Source: Parasponia andersonii
Taxonomy: Eukaryota > Streptophyta > Magnoliopsida > Rosales > Cannabaceae
Length of the DNA: 64,000 nucleotides
Assembly: GCA_002914805.1 (NCBI GenBank)
Contig: JXTB01000422.1
Span: 139,822-203,821 of the forward strand
Reading direction: 5' to 3'
Shown here piece after piece: positions 9,739-22,996 of the stretch; within the stretch, counting starts at the first letter, position 1, and each line of letters starts with the position of its first letter. The notes beneath the pieces are model-generated. The model was not told where the DNA came from. It saw only the letters and a program-made list of their open reading frames with translations, and did no database searches. Both the position numbers and the translations under genes were made by a program.

Positions 9739-12700
9739 ATGAAAGACGAAAATTAGATAAAATGGAGCACGTTACCTGGACATTGGTCATTCATTCTTTC
9801 TCACCAATCTATTTCCATGAGCTTATCCACAGATGACTGATTTTCTCAAGGTTCTTGCTTGTATAAGCATAGCCCTAATGACCATTTCAGGAAGGTAAAC
9901 TGAAAAACGCCTGCATTCCATGCTTTGAGCAATTAGGTAAATATATTTAAAGGCTAAATAACCTAGTCATTTACAACTTGTGAGGATTCATCTAGTCATG
10001 TATGTTTCCTTGAACAATGTCTTCTGTACCATTTTAATTGTACGGAAAGGCAGCTCTACCTATATTTTGTTCATTCGAGGAGGTTTTGATTTGTTTGATA
10101 TGCTCGTAGAATTTGTGAATATTTATCATTCTTCTGTTTCTTCACAGAGACAGCAAAGCAGGTATCCCTATTCCTAGACTTGATATGATTATCCAGTGTT
10201 AAGGAGTTAGAAGGATCGTTTTACTTACTGTTCAAATTCGGCGTTCCAAAATATTAACATATGGAGGATCTTTCTGGATGTAGGTACATGTCTTCTAAAG
10301 CTGATAGCCGAAAGATTTCATTCCTACATTTTCGTTTTCTTATCGGAGGATAAGAACACTTTATTTTGCGGACTTTCAATTAATTGGAAACAGTAAAGTG
10401 TTAAATGACAAATTGTTCCAGCGACTCTTGGAAGATATTATTAGGTATTTAATTTATAATTCCATTTTGGTATTTTGCTCTTACTCCTAGTTTTTTTCTG
10501 CAAAATGGCTTGTCTTAGTTTCTTCTCTTTTCTAATAAAAACCTTTGATAAACTGCTTTTACTACATGAAAATAAACAGGTGTGATTAGTGGGCCAGTTC
10601 TTTCATTAGATATCATAATATAAAGTTTGCATGGTTCAGTATTGGACTCTTGGGCATTCAAGAGTTATGACATTATATTCACTGTTAGCTCAACAGTATG
10701 GCAGCCGATGAGCTCGAGGGAACCTATTTACTTGGTTTTAAATTTGAGTCACGTTTTACTCTTTGATGTCTTCATGAAAGCCTTTTAAATCTGAATTGAA
10801 AATTATTTCTCTGGATGTCTATTGTAACTTCACATTAACTTTTTAACAGTATAATAGATTAAAAAGCATGTCTATAGACCTTGTTTCCTTTAACTATCGA
10901 GTATTGATAACAATTTAGAAATGTTTTTAACTTTGTACTCTCTGGTTTTTTTCAGCAAAAAAAAACGACTTTGTACACTTTGATTTATTCTTACTCCTTC
11001 TGAAGTTATTGGAGCATTGATTATTAAGGGGATGGAAACAAGTCCAGCTCGCACAGAGAGGGATGGCATTCATTGCCATCACCAAATCATCTAGATCAGC
11101 TAACAATGTAAACCAAGTACTCTTTTTTTAATCCAGCCAAAAAAAAAAGTTCTCTTTCTTTATTCCTTTGAATGTGAAGCCTTTAATTATGTTCATTCTC
11201 TTCTGTGAACAAGCTTTTAGCTTCATCTATTTCATGTTGCAAAGTTTCCGAGTCAAGGTGGTATTATTTTTCTTCTTTCCCCATTTGCTATCTTATTCAT
11301 GATGTGGGAGCAAATCACGATTCAAATGATTGAATTTGTTAACCAAACATTAATGTCACAAATAAATTTCAAAAGTTGACGAGAGTAATATTCAAATATT
11401 AACCACATGTAGTAACTCGCTTAAATCTGCGTAGTAATTTCCTGTCGGTTTCCTTGTAATTTGTTTGCCGTGTTACATGGACAAACGGGCATCAACTGTG
11501 TGTACTCGTGGTGCCAGGTTATTGCTTGCTAGGATAGTTTTTCCAAGTTGAAAAGTACTGCGAAAAGGGTACAAAGAAATGGCTATATAATATCTTTAAT
11601 TCATACATAACCAAACAGAGTATGTCATCAGAGACTCGAGCCCTCTTTTGTGTTGGGCTGAAAACTGGGGCACAGTCATTACTGCATCATGATGAAGCTT
11701 TTATTTACCGCTATCCAAGTGTCACCACTAACCAGATGGTTAAATGTCGTACCATATTTCAAGTTTGCCATTCGCCACAGGTATTTTGTCGGACCAGCTC
11801 AGCATGAGTGGTCAGCCTGAAGAGTTAAACCTTTCTTATCATTATTTTCTACTCTCATGATACACCAGTCTTTTCCAACGAGAAACAAGATCTTGAGGGG
11901 TATGAATACAGAAAGCCATAAGGCATAAATCCTAATCATGGGGCATAAACTAATGTTCAGTCAGCGAATCAGAGGTAGTTAGAGCTTTTATTTAGGAATC
12001 TTCCAAGGTGGGGATACTCAAAACCGTTAAACCTCATGGTCTTGCCACCAAAGCCATGTAAATATATCATCAAACAGCACAAACAGACGAGAAATGGAAG
12101 TCAACAAAACATAATGGTTGAGAGTTTTATTCATCAAAATACAACTAATGCACTTTCATTCAAGCTTCTAATCCAGCCCGATCATGGACCATTTGGTAGG
12201 ATCACATATCTAATCATTCTTCATAATTCTCCACTTACATATCATCAATCATTGCCAAGTCCAACTGGTTTCTGTCCCTTTTCTCACCTCAAGTATATAG
12301 GTATTATGAAAACAGTGTAATTTTTCAAGGTGTGCTCGCAAAGAAATATTCATCATCAGTCACATCATGAAAGCTAACAACATGGTATACATAATGTATA
12401 TTCCAAAAAAACGAGGCTATAAATGTACAAACTATCTAAATTCAGTCTAGCCGATGAAGAACCAAATTAAAATTGAAGTACGGCTACACATTGATATAGA
12501 AATGCTGGTTACAAACGATTGGTACCAAAATTCTTGAACGGAAAGTAATGGATAGGCTTAGTTCCATAGAAGATAGCAAATTCATCGAAATGTCTAGCAT
12601 TATCAAGCCTGATAGAAATTCATGGCAAGTACTAATCTTCAAGTTAATTAGAAGTTAAATGTGTGCACATTTCCTAATAGAAAGCCATCTCAAGTCTTCT

Positions 12701-13229
12701 AATTTTTAGCTTTCATTTTTTTGATAGATACATTCATAGAAAAAGCAAAGTTGAATGAAAGCAAATATTATGATAGACTCAAAAAAAGGAAATAATATGA
12801 TAAGGACTGAAAAACTAATACAAGGCGAGAGAAATTAAGTAAATAAATAGTGGCTCAAGAAAAAATAGAATGACATTTAAGGATAACAAATCAAATCCAT
12901 TTTCCCTCTATTGCTACTAATTACACAAGCAATTGACCACACCTAATATAAAAGTGAAAAAAAAGAATAAAAACCCAGTGCCTTCTGTTCCATCAGACGA
13001 TTAAAAAAAAAAAAGCAGTGAAAAAAATTACACACCAAGTTTTAAGTGACGCTTCATTCTTCGTGTACTTTTCGTCTTCTGCTTCTTCTTCTTCGTCATG
13101 AAGTATAATCAATTAATCGGAAATAAAAAATTATAATAATAACAATAACAATCTTTGGTTACCAGAAATTTTCCTAATCTAATAAAATTTCTAGACAAGA
13201 ATAATATAACCAAGAGACGAATTTCAATT
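9739..13229. other. Intergenic region between DOT4 and the RLP51-type gene
   Basis: About 3.5 kb of AT-rich sequence. The first few hundred bases are probably the DOT4 3' untranslated region, and the last 150 or so that of the RLP51-type gene. I find no convincing coding block, RNA gene or transposon end. The few short open frames lack known motifs and show no codon pattern. Confidence 0.5.
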
Positions 13230-14612
13230 TCAGCGACAGCATTTTGAGATAAGAACCAAGAAAATAATGAGGAAAACTATAGAAGAGAGCGCAATGGCCA
13301 CACCAAGAACCACCTTGTTTGGGCCGCGATGATGCTCCTTGTGAGTGGTGTTTTCGGAATCGGTGTCGTTGTAGTCTGAATCAGTGTTATCATTCTGCGA
13401 CGAGTCCTTCGCCGGAGGCGGCGACATCGGGAATCCGTGCTTATCACAGGGCGCAATCCCGAGCTTCATTTTCGACGACAAGATGGACCGATTATAGCAC
13501 AGATTATCGTTCCCACCGACCTTGAACACAGCCAATCTACTGATGAACGACGCATTGAACGGCATAACCCCTCGAAAGTTGTTGTTCGCCAGATTCAAGT
13601 ACTTCAGGGTCTTCATTCCAGTGAAGTACCTGGGAATGGTCCCGTTGAGCTGATTGGAGCTCAGATCAACGTGAACCAAACTGGGTATGGCCGAAATAGA
13701 CTCCGGGACGGCGCCGGACAGCGAGTTCGACGCCAAGGAAAGGTTATGGAGCGAAATGAGGTCCCCAATCGTGGTTGGTATTTCGCCATTGAAGGAATTA
13801 GAGGAGAGATTCAAGCTCTGGAGGTTCTCGAGACGATTAATCGAACTGGGAATCCTTCCCCTGAGCTTATTCCCCGAAAAATCGATGTGGGTCAGGTTGG
13901 GGCTGAGGTGCCTGGGGAAGAACCCGGTGAGGTTGGCGCGAGAGACGCTGACGGACCTGATCTTCTTCATGTTGCCGAGAATTACGAAAGGGCCACTGGC
14001 GTTAACCATGACGTTGGAGACGGTGAGATCGGTGAGGTTCTGGAGGCGGGAGAGCCAGACCCCTGTAAGCCGGCGGAGGCTGCTGATGGCGGTGAAGGAG
14101 CGGAGAGACAGGGCGAGCTCGGGAGGGAAGGCAATGGGGGCAATGGGGCAGTTCTCGAAGCGGAGGGACTGGAGGGTGGAGAGGGACCTGAGGGCGGTGA
14201 AGGAGAGAGCGACGTCGTCGGAGCAGTTGAGGAGGCGGAGGGAGAGGAGGTGGCGGAACGGCTTGGAGGAGTCGCAGAGGGTGATGTTGTTGCGGAGGAG
14301 AGCTGGCTGAGTGCAGGGATCTTTGGAGGTGGGAATGTTGAGCGATTGGAGGGCTCTGAGCTGTTTCGGGTCGAGGGTTGAGGAGCCCGGAGACGGAGAA
14401 GGAGAAGAAGAAGAAGAAGAAGGTGGAGATGGGGAGAGAGAAGGAGAAGGAGAAGAGGAGGAGGAGGAGTTGTTTCGGGGTGGGGTTGGAGAGGAAATGG
14501 GCGACGGAGTTGGGGAGACGACGGCTCGTGGTGATGTAGCTGAGAAGGTTGTTGGTGTAGCTGAGAGGAGAGAGAGGAGGAGTAGAGTGAGCAGCAATGG
14601 CGGTCCTTCCAT
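13230..14612 (-). CDS. RLP51: Receptor-like protein with extracellular LRRs, RLP51/SNC2 type
   Basis: This intronless gene encodes 460 residues. Residues 1-24 form a signal peptide. Residues about 28-78 are an unusual Ser/Pro-rich tract, extensin-like. LRRs fill about 110-370: degenerate first repeats, then canonical ones such as [28 protein letters not shown] and [15 protein letters not shown] polar Asp/Asn/Thr juxtamembrane stretch is followed by one membrane span at about 436-457 with a G-x3-A motif, and a tail of only three or four residues. There is no kinase. Several NxT/NxS sites suit N-glycosylation at the plasma membrane. Arabidopsis RLP51 (At4g18760) is SNC2, whose gain-of-function allele activates immunity. 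Its position next to DOT4 supports orthology; RLP55 is the close paralogue. Confidence 0.87.
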   Translation of the reverse strand: MEGPPLLLTLLLLSLLSATPTTFSATSPRAVVSPTPSPISSPTPPRNNSSSSSSPSPSLSPSPPSSSSSSPSPSPGSSTLDPKQLRALQSLNIPTSKDPCTQPALLRNNITLCDSSKPFRHLLSLRLLNCSDDVALSFTALRSLSTLQSLRFENCPIAPIAFPPELALSLRSFTAISSLRRLTGVWLSRLQNLTDLTVSNVMVNASGPFVILGNMKKIRSVSVSRANLTGFFPRHLSPNLTHIDFSGNKLRGRIPSSINRLENLQSLNLSSNSFNGEIPTTIGDLISLHNLSLASNSLSGAVPESISAIPSLVHVDLSSNQLNGTIPRYFTGMKTLKYLNLANNNFRGVMPFNASFISRLAVFKVGGNDNLCYNRSILSSKMKLGIAPCDKHGFPMSPPPAKDSSQNDNTDSDYNDTDSENTTHKEHHRGPNKVVLGVAIALSSIVFLIIFLVLISKCCR

Positions 14613-14681
14613 TGCAGAGAGGGGAGAGAGAGAGAGAGACTAGTGTTACAGTGATGGAGGTCTGAGAACTGAGAAGAAGGC

Positions 14682-14718
<37 letters not shown>

Positions 14719-15337
14719 TGAGCTGGGACGGAGTGAGGAAGATTAAGGAAAGAGTGTGTGTGAATGTGAAAGTACCATTATACCCTCGATTTTCTTGGTT
14801 AATAACAGTAGGGACTTTCCTCTGCCTCAATTCCTATTTTTGCACCCTTTACCGTGTCTGGTTGAACTTGTTTTTTGTTTTTAGTGAATGTTTTTAGAGA
14901 AGTTTTAGGGCTTAAATGGTGGGATTAGTAGGAGTGTTTGGTGGCTTGGATGGTGGACAACAATGCCTTCGGCCTTTGGGTTTAAGTTTATGCATTATAG
15001 AGTGACTTAACTGAGTCAATTCTTTGGCTGCCCCACTTTCTAGACTCGTATGATAATTTTTCTTAGCATGCTAAAAAGTGCTTACATTGAAGCCGATTTA
15101 GATGTACTAACAGCCCTTTCTTGCAACCCTTAATCGAATTAATTAGTTGGTTCGATCATTGAATTTGGAAACCTCCAGATCTAAACCATGAACAGATTTC
15201 TTATTTGTTTTTCTTTCATTAGAACTAGCTTTGCTCATTTAATATTGATGTAGAAAACAAGAACCACTATTATATATATTTTTTTCTTAAAAGTATCCAA
15301 ATTCTATTAAGATATTTTCTTTTTGGGGCTGGTGTAA
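14613..15337. promoter_or_regulatory. Upstream region of the RLP51-type gene with a (GA)n tract
   Basis: This is the 5' flank of the minus-strand receptor gene. A (GA)n tract at 14695-14715 reads as (CT)n on the gene strand, about 85 bp before the ATG, a common position for CT-rich leader sequence in plants. I see no certain TATA box. The rest is AT-rich without coding signal. Confidence 0.45.
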
Positions 15338-16134
15338 GGCCTTCTCTAACCCACACCATTTTGGTGTGAGAAAAGTGTTGGGTTTTGGCATAACTCAACG
15401 TCTTTTCTGAATGTTAATTTGATCATTTCTGAATGTCAATTTGGTGTTTAGACTCACTGGTGAATAGTATTATGTTAATATTGTGTGAAATTGTTTAGAA
15501 ATACCATTTTTTATTTATAAAAAAACTACAAATGAATCTTGAATGTTTTAGTTTTGATTTTATCTGCATAATTTTGGCCAAAATTAACAATCTTTTGGTA
15601 TCAAAATATTAAAATCTTCCTTTTACATCCTACATTTTTACTATTATTTTATGGTTAAATTTATATAGAGTAAATTTAATATATAAATAATATGAAATAT
15701 CAATTTACAATATGGGAACATAAAACTTATATACGGACATTAAATAAAATGATATAATATTTAAACTATTTGAACACTAAACATAATGCAATATATATAT
15801 ATATATATAATCTATAAATTAGTAATTTTAGTTAATAAAGTATACTATATTAATTGATTAATTTCTATAACTTTGTTAAATAATAAAACATATTATTAGA
15901 TCAATACACAAAAAAAAAAAATTCTATATATGGGCATTATTAGTGAAATTGATAAATAATGGGGAATTAGAACAAAATTATATAAAAAATAGATAAAAAG
16001 GAATTTACCGAAAATATTATTTTCGTGTTAGAAATGGAGTAATTTATTGGAAATAAAGTTATTGTTTAGCGCGAAATTTACTTTAAAATAAAATAAAAAT
16101 TACATCAAAATAGAGGAGTAGGTCAGAGATACCC
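15338..16134. mobile_element. Harbinger/Tourist-like MITE, 797 bp, TSD TAA
   Basis: The left end GGCCTTCTCTAACCCACACC and the reverse complement of the right end, GGGTATCTCTGACCTACTCC, form an imperfect 20-bp inverted repeat. Both ends are flanked by TAA (15335-15337 and 16135-16137), the 3-bp target of PIF/Harbinger elements. The inside is AT-rich, has no coding capacity and contains a (TA)n run. It is therefore a non-autonomous element. The end sequence resembles a very common plant family with GGG-TCTC-ACC ends. Confidence 0.7.
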
Positions 16135-16263
16135 TAAGAATTTATCAATTTTATTATAAAAACATTATTTTGGATTTGGTATTTGGAACTACAAATATGT
16201 CAAATCTTCTTTTTCATTCTAAGGAAACTCTTATTCTCTCTACAATATTTCCAATTCACACAA

Positions 16264-16297
<34 letters not shown>

Positions 16298-17779
16298 TGT
16301 GTTTTTAAGTTGATTTCCATTCCAGCATTCTTGCAACGTCCTTGTGGCTATAACATTTACAAAGTAATGACCCTAGAAATTCAGTGTTTACAGCAACAAT
16401 ATGAATTCAAAATCAAGAAAGAAAGGTTTTGGTTTACATAGTTGTTGTTGGACAGAACCTTTGTCGAGTTCACAATGTAAATAACTAAAAAGTAAAGGGT
16501 GTTTGTGACGTTTCGAGTCCAAGCGATTGCATTAGGGCTGTTGGACACAAAGTACAGTCTGTCAAAAGCAAGGGTCAAGGACCGTCGATTCGGACTTACA
16601 ATTTTCAACCTTCAAAGACTACCGTTGCAATTAAATAATACTGAAGGGGTCAAATAAAATTGGAACTTCACAACATCACTTGTCCCTTTAATCAAATATT
16701 TATTTTATTTTTTAAGGGATCAAATTTTTTATTTCGGTTAATCAAATATCAAACTAAACCAAACAACAACCAATATGATTACGAATTATGTCGGGCGGAC
16801 TTACGTGTTGTCCAGCTCTTTTTCAATAGGCTTTAATTTTTCATTATTCTTTTTTGGGCACTTTAATTATACCATTATCCTTCTTTTTTTTTTTTTTTTT
16901 TTCAAGTAAGAAACTTTGAAAAGCATTACTTTTTTAACTGCGGAAACTGGACCCTTTTTGGAATTCTGGACTTCAATATCCTCTCATCCCTAAAAAGAAA
17001 AAAAAAACGAAAAGTTTAGGACTGTAGGGCGTGGATTATGCATTGGCTAATAAATAGCCATACCAAATTATGCACATGATAATTACACATTCATTACCAC
17101 TTTTTTTTTTTTAAAAAAATTAACAAATTTGGATCAGTGCTGCATAGGTACAGGATCATATATGAAATTGTATAAAGATGAAAACAAGGAATTACAGGCC
17201 TTTATGTAGTAGTGTGAAAAAGAAAATCTTTAGAACTTTTCCCCCCCCCTTTCTAACTTACTCAAGTTAAATAGTGCCAAAACCAGTCTAAAAACACTTA
17301 ATGGGACCAATTGTCTTATAACTAATTAACATGAGAGTTTATACTTGTCATTCACTCAAGTAAGAAAATTTGGGAATTGGTATTCATTGAAATTTCTTAT
17401 AAATATAATAAAATATATAAACTTTGGGATTTTCTTTTCTTTATTCTTACGTTTCTAGTAAGGCAATTAGCGGAAAGAGAAAGGCATCATAAATCCTCCT
17501 AAATTACAAGGAGACCAAAAACCAATATTTTTGCCAAATATGTATATTGATCTTTCTCTTTTTGCATATCAAAATTAGAAATCCCACTATGGTATAAGAT
17601 AGTTTATTTGACAGACTAAATTGCAACCCAAGTAGGTTTGTTTTTCTTTTTCATTAATGGTCTTGTTAAGTAGGTGTACATATGTAATAGATAAACAGTC
17701 AAAATAGTTGACATTTTTGCTATCGCTAGGAGGTGAACTATTGTAAAGACAGAGAAAGGGCAGAGATGCAGTATTGGGA
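16135..17779. other. AT-rich spacer with microsatellites
   Basis: The stretch has no coding block that I recognise. It contains a (T)n(TG)n tract at about 16265-16303, several poly(T) or poly(A) runs and a C-run at 17241-17249. From about 17780 it becomes similar to the sequence that follows the partial CESA8 copy (33195-33285). Confidence 0.5.
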
Positions 17780-19778
17780 TTCGAATATAGCTTTAGGTGA
17801 TAAAAGTTCCCAGTAGATCTCAGAATTTTCGGTATCACATACTATATTACGTAACATATAACGTAGGCTTTTTCCCAAAAATTAACTACTAGCCATGAAT
17901 AAATTTTTCTAAACCGAAAAGAAAAAAAAGAAAAATTTGAAAAAAAAAGAAAAATTCTGTGAGACAATTTAACAAAGCACACTTAGTTACCCATCCCAGG
18001 TGAAACCCAACAATATCACATAGTATTCCTTTATATGCTTTCAATAAATCAAGCTTCATAGTTGTATCTTCTTTAGTTTCTGTCTAATCTTTTATACTCT
18101 CGACTTCAAATAAAGTGAAATAATGTCTCCAACATCTGTGTGAATTGTACCTATAATAGTTTACATCCGTCTTTCCCAAGAAGTGTAATAATACCTCCAA
18201 CATTTGTGTGAATCATACCTATAATAGTTCACATCCGTTTGCTCCATCGAAATTTTTTTTGGAAAGGAACTGCATAAAAATTAGGAAAACAAAATCAGTT
18301 ATGTTATTAAAAAGAAAAAAAAAAGAAGAAAAAAAATCATTATAAGATCAAGATTAAGCTTTATGGTATTATTTATCCATATAGTACATACCATCGAAAA
18401 GTTACTCCATAAATATGGAGATACCACGTAAGTTCTCTTCCAAATTGATGTGAACAAAAGAGGTTCCCAAAATTCACAGCTTCTTGATAATGATGAAATA
18501 GCTAGTTCTAGATCTTGGCTTGAATAATCAAGATTGTACAATATATGAAACAAGGATTCATACTTCATGTTCTCAGGGATAATCAGTCTGCAAATAAAAA
18601 TCATGAAAATGCATAAGATGTGGAAGTGAATGTTTGTATGGGAATTGTCACGATATAGAGTATAACATATATACCTGATCTTCAAGAGATAAAAATGCCA
18701 CCATCACATCTTCCATGTGATGAATCTTTTCAAATAATTCCTTCAATTTGTTGAACCAAACTATTTATCGTCGGCCCGTCCAAGGCGAAAATTGAACTTG
18801 GCTTTTGACAAAGATGAAACGCTTAGAGAATAGAAAGGCAGCTGGTTGTTACTATAGTCAACTTCAAGTAAATTTGGAGCATGGATTATGGTTTCTGCTT
18901 CCAAGTTAAAGCAATCCATAATGATTAATTCAATGTCTGGCTGGAAATCTTTGCAGTTGTAGTTAAAGTATCAATATTCTCTATTATCAAAACCTTGAGT
19001 CTAGCAAGTCTAGTAATTTGACTTTGAAGCCATTTACTTGTTATGTTAGTCCTCTCTATCGCCAGTTTCTTCAAAGTATCTTCGCTAGCTTCCAATTTGA
19101 TCACTGATGGTAAAGAACCAGAATATGTGAAAGACTCAAGATTTGGTGCCCTTATCGCAACCTTGCTAATCTCATCACTGGTCTTGATTAAAAGACTTTT
19201 CAACTTAACCATATTATTTGGAATCTCTAGACTGGCCAAGCCTCTACATTTTATGACCCTAAAATCATCAAGCATAGGACTGCATGAGATAAAATTTTGA
19301 ACTACACTTGTATTAACATCCATATTTTCCAAACGAAGAATTTTCAAACCAGGGATGTCTCTGTCTTTGTAACTCGTCAAGTTAATACGTACAACTTTAT
19401 TGTGGTTATTTAGAACCCATGAAGATTTTTGCGTTTACAATCAGAAGGAGTTGCCTTTCTAAGGGTTCTTTGTAGGAAAAATTGTATACCCGAGTTGATT
19501 AAAAAACTCAACTCTTGGCAATTTCGTGTGATCTTCAACTTGAATGTGTGCGCACAAACTTCTTGCTTTTCGTAGCTTAATAAAGACTTGTATAGAAAAT
19601 TCAAGAATGAATGACAATTGAACCCAAAGGAGGTTTGTTCAAGATCCCATATGAGGCGTGAATCCCATAACCTTTTCCATCTCTTTGATGCGAGACTTAT
19701 ACGAGCTGCATCCTTTGTGGGAAGAAAACATAAAATGTGTTGAACAATCTCTTCAGGCAATTTAGAGATTAAATCCAC
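17780..19778 (-). pseudogene. F-box/LRR protein gene, decayed copy 1 with its 3' flank
   Basis: The ATG at 19778 begins a good F-box (LPEEIVQHILCFLPTKDAAR, then SLASKRWKRLWDS), the domain that links to SKP1 in SCF ubiquitin ligases. About 123 codons later the frame stops. The downstream LRR-like block (19380-18925, motifs GLKILRLENMDVNTSVV and KKLAIERTNITSKWL) continues in another frame. Near 19425-19440 the frame shifts by one base around an A-run, and no splice pair repairs it convincingly. Further 3' fragments read to about 18300. The family is large and fast-evolving in plants, and decayed copies are common. A second, more damaged copy lies at 35185-39240. If an unseen intron spans the break the gene could still be alive, but I judge it a pseudogene. 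Confidence 0.7.
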
Positions 19779-20019
19779 GATGCTAAATCCCTGATATATC
19801 CCTGATTATTTCAATACTCTTCTTGTGTGAATTCTTTTTCTCCCAAGCTAAATAGCACCTGAGTGTTAAAATACTAACAACCATTCGCTTACCTGATTCT
19901 CCTATTATAACTCAACATTTTGAATTCATGTCGGATTCTACTTTATTATTTCAGATGTCCAAATTGGATTAGGACATTAATCCTATTGCGACACTAACAC
20001 ATAAGCTATATATATATAG

Positions 20020-20260
20020 GGCACCAATCCAGTAGGTATTTTTTTTTTTACCTATGTATAGGTATCAATTTGGCCAATGAAAATTTAGCATGCACATTTT
20101 TTTATTGTAAAAAGTAAGAAAGAGAAAGAACATTAATGATGCACGTCTTTTCATGCACTTCATTGTAGCCATTGGATCACTATCTAATGGTGATCCAATG
20201 GCTAAAAAAGAAATACCTACCCATAGATAAAGAAAAAAAATACCTATTGGATTGGCAACC
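20020..20260. mobile_element. Hairpin MITE, copy A
   Basis: The unit of about 240 bp begins GGCACCAATCCAGTAGGTAT and ends ATACCTATTGGATTGGCAAC, inverted ends of about 20 bp. Inside is the stem ATTGGATCACTATCTAATGGTGATCCAAT. It sits in TA-rich DNA, so a TA target duplication is possible but not provable. Copies B and C (34414-34650 and 34675-34912) are closely similar. No coding capacity is present. Confidence 0.75.
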
Positions 20261-20448
20261 ATATATATATATATATATATATAATTTTTAAGGCTTCCTT
20301 TTTTGCACTTATTATTTTTTAGAAGGGGAGCTATATTTGTACCCAAGACGCATAAAGACACCTCTAATCTAAATTAATCCCACTGAATATTTTAAAAATT
20401 GTAGTTTTTAATATTGGCACTCCACATAATTCTTAAAATAGGTGTTTC

Positions 20449-22991
20449 TGTAAAATCCTAAATTTTGTAAGGGTAATTAAGTAATTTTAATTCAAGGGTA
20501 TTTTGGTAATTTTATATTTTGAATTATTTTAATTAAATTATTGGTGTTGAATCTAGACAAGATTAAGTCTAGGTGCATTTGGGACAAAAGTGAAAAAGAA
20601 ATTACAAACTGGGGACAAAAGTGTAATTAAGGAGGGACTAAAGTGAAAAAATCTTTTTAAAATTGTGGCCAAAGTGGAATTTCAGAAACTTTTTTTTCGG
20701 TCGAACCAGATCACGCCACGTGTCCCACTACACAGTTTCTGAAAATTTCATATAAATCCCCCAATTTTTTTCTTCCTCTCCACCAAGATCCCCTGAACCT
20801 ACCTACGGAAACTGTTCACCCACCGCACTTCCAGTCACCGCTGTGCCTGACGCGCCAACCTGCCGTGACCAGAAGACGCCGACGAAGCCATGCCCGGTGT
20901 CGCCGTCCTGTTCCGCCACTCCTCGCCGGAGAAAAAGCAGCCCGAAGCCACCGCCTGCCGATCGGTTTTTTGCCCGCCGTTCCGCCGTCCGACGTCCGAT
21001 CACCTCACCACCACCACCGTTGGATTCATCTCGACTCCAGCTTTCATTTCTAACCACTCTCGGCCTCCAACTCGGCTTCGGTGAGAAGTTGACTACTGTA
21101 GCAATTTTATAATATTTAAGTTTTGTGGTATTTTCGTAATTATTTCAGAATTGGGTTATTTTTCCTGAGAAAATTTTACCACGTGATAGAGGAGTTTGAA
21201 ACATGAAATTTCATGATTTTGAAGTGTTGAAATGATAACCAGAAGATCATTAATTATTGGGATGAAAGTATGGTATTTTTCTAATTATTTTTAAAATGTG
21301 ATATTTTTATAATTTTTGGATTTTTGAGTCCACTTAGTGTTCGGGACCTCGAAACTGAGGTCTAACTTCGAATTTGGACTCAGTGAGTTCGGGACATGAA
21401 GTTTGATATAAAATACCACTATTTTCTGAAGTGGCACAAAAATCAAGAAAATAACTCGTGAATTGCACCGTTTTGTGTGCCACGGGCCGGTCCCGTACCG
21501 GGACCCATTTTCGACGAACTTTATATCTAAACCAATGTTTTTGGCTGTTCTGAATTCAGTGGTAACCTCTATTTCTCAATCCGAGACTCCGTTTGAAAAG
21601 TCAACTTTTTAAGTGAACGTGACGAGATTTGAAAACAACTATCCGAATAACCCGGTGATCAATTGAGGATATTTCTAGCGTCATTAGCTCAGCATAACTA
21701 CTATTTCGAGGTAGAGGATTCAATTTCTTTGTTTTCTATTATTTTCATTAAAATTGGAATTGATTCTGAAAATGAAATTTCGTGATTTTATTAAATTGAA
21801 TTATTTGAATAGTTATTTAAATAAACTATGAATTTGTGAAATATTGTAGACTGTTCTAGACATTTTTACATATAATTTTATGCAAGTTTTATATTTAGAA
21901 TTTGGTAAAACCATAAAAACTGTACTTTTGGATTCTTAAGTACAAAATAGATTTTTAATTAAAAATCAGATCATGTCTAGAATATTAAACTACTGCATGG
22001 TTGTTTGAGATTCTAAATATTGCACATTTCATATGATCATGCATGAGAGTCATCTTAGGCATCACGGTGTTGTAGTAGGCGGACTAGTACACCCGCTTTC
22101 GGTGAGAGCCCATAAACCTGCGCGAGGTTTATTTTTTGACTATCTCCATTCGGTAGGCGCAGGTATTCGGTGCTCATCTAGTTTGGTAGGATTAGACATA
22201 CGGGTGTCCCTCCGGTTTCCAGAGATAGATGTCAGGCAATGAGCACTCAATACATGTAATATAAGTTGCTCTAGTTGTAATGAGAGGACGAAGGTTCATG
22301 CGATGTGTTGATTTATGTGATGTGTATTATACTTATTTTATTATGACTTTTATATATTTGACCTGGATATCTGGTTTTGGGTTTTAGCAAGGATTTCTGT
22401 AAATGGTTTAAATTCTTAATGTTTATAGAAATATTTTCAAGTACTACTAATCATGCAGGTGCTTTGAGAATTATATAAAGATTTTCTCAAAAAGGAAAAT
22501 TGAGTAACCTACTGGGTATTTTATGCTCACCTCCTCTTATTTTCTCTACAAGTGATGTCCAGTTTAACATTGACGATCAACAAGCGGAATAGAAAGCTAC
22601 TTTTTATTTGTAGTAGTGTCTGGGTAATGCTAGGAGTGTGAAATCAAGACTTGTGTTTAAGTCTTGATAAATAATGGAAATTACTAGCATTCGAACTAAG
22701 TGTACTACTTTGAATATGTCTGTAAATTTTATATGCTATACTAGTGTGATGTTGAGGTGTGAATGATGATGCTTGACTAATGACTTGAATTTGGTTTTAT
22801 TAATAATTATTCAGTTTATGTTTATTAGTGACTATGAACTGTGAGATAGACTCGCTGGTTGTAATTCCAAATACTTTTGTTTTTAGTGCTATTTTAAAAA
22901 AAATTTAAAAATCTTTTATAAAAAAACTAAAGAATTTCCAATTCTAGTGAAATTCTCATTCTGCCACTACTCCGGAATTTGGGTCGTGACA
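20449..22991 (+). mobile_element. Solo LTR of a long-LTR retrotransposon, copy 1, TSD GTTTC
   Basis: A 2543-bp sequence starts TGTAAAATCCTAAATTTTG and ends GGGTCGTGACA. It is flanked on both sides by GTTTC (20444-20448 and 22992-22996), an exact 5-bp target duplication. No primer binding site or protein coding sequence follows, so it is a solo LTR left by recombination. A promoter-like part lies near 20745-20760 (CATATAAATCCCCC) and is followed by a GC-rich leader. A well-conserved block at about 22060-22320 (GTAGGCGGACTAGTACACCC) is shared with the LTR at 26250 and, inverted, with the LTR at 36154. Open frames inside 20803-21112 are by-products of high GC content. Confidence 0.88.
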
Positions 22992-22996
22992 GTTTC

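Noticed and set aside
11040..11110. Small palindrome ATGGCATTCATTGCCAT as a microRNA or terminator candidate
   Set aside because: The stem is only seven bases with no extended precursor fold; expected by chance in this much sequence.
13437..14381. Long open frames antisense to the RLP51-type gene
   Set aside because: They mirror the GC-rich codon pattern of the LRR gene and are Gly/Glu-rich low complexity with no family motif.
18299..18685. A 128-codon open frame as a separate gene
   Set aside because: It is the 3' remnant of F-box copy 1 read together with intronic or flanking sequence, and is paralleled by the fragment at 35600-35818.
20803..21112. Several overlapping open frames on both strands in a GC-rich patch
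   Set aside because: They lie inside the leader part of a solo LTR defined by an exact target duplication; no domain is seen.
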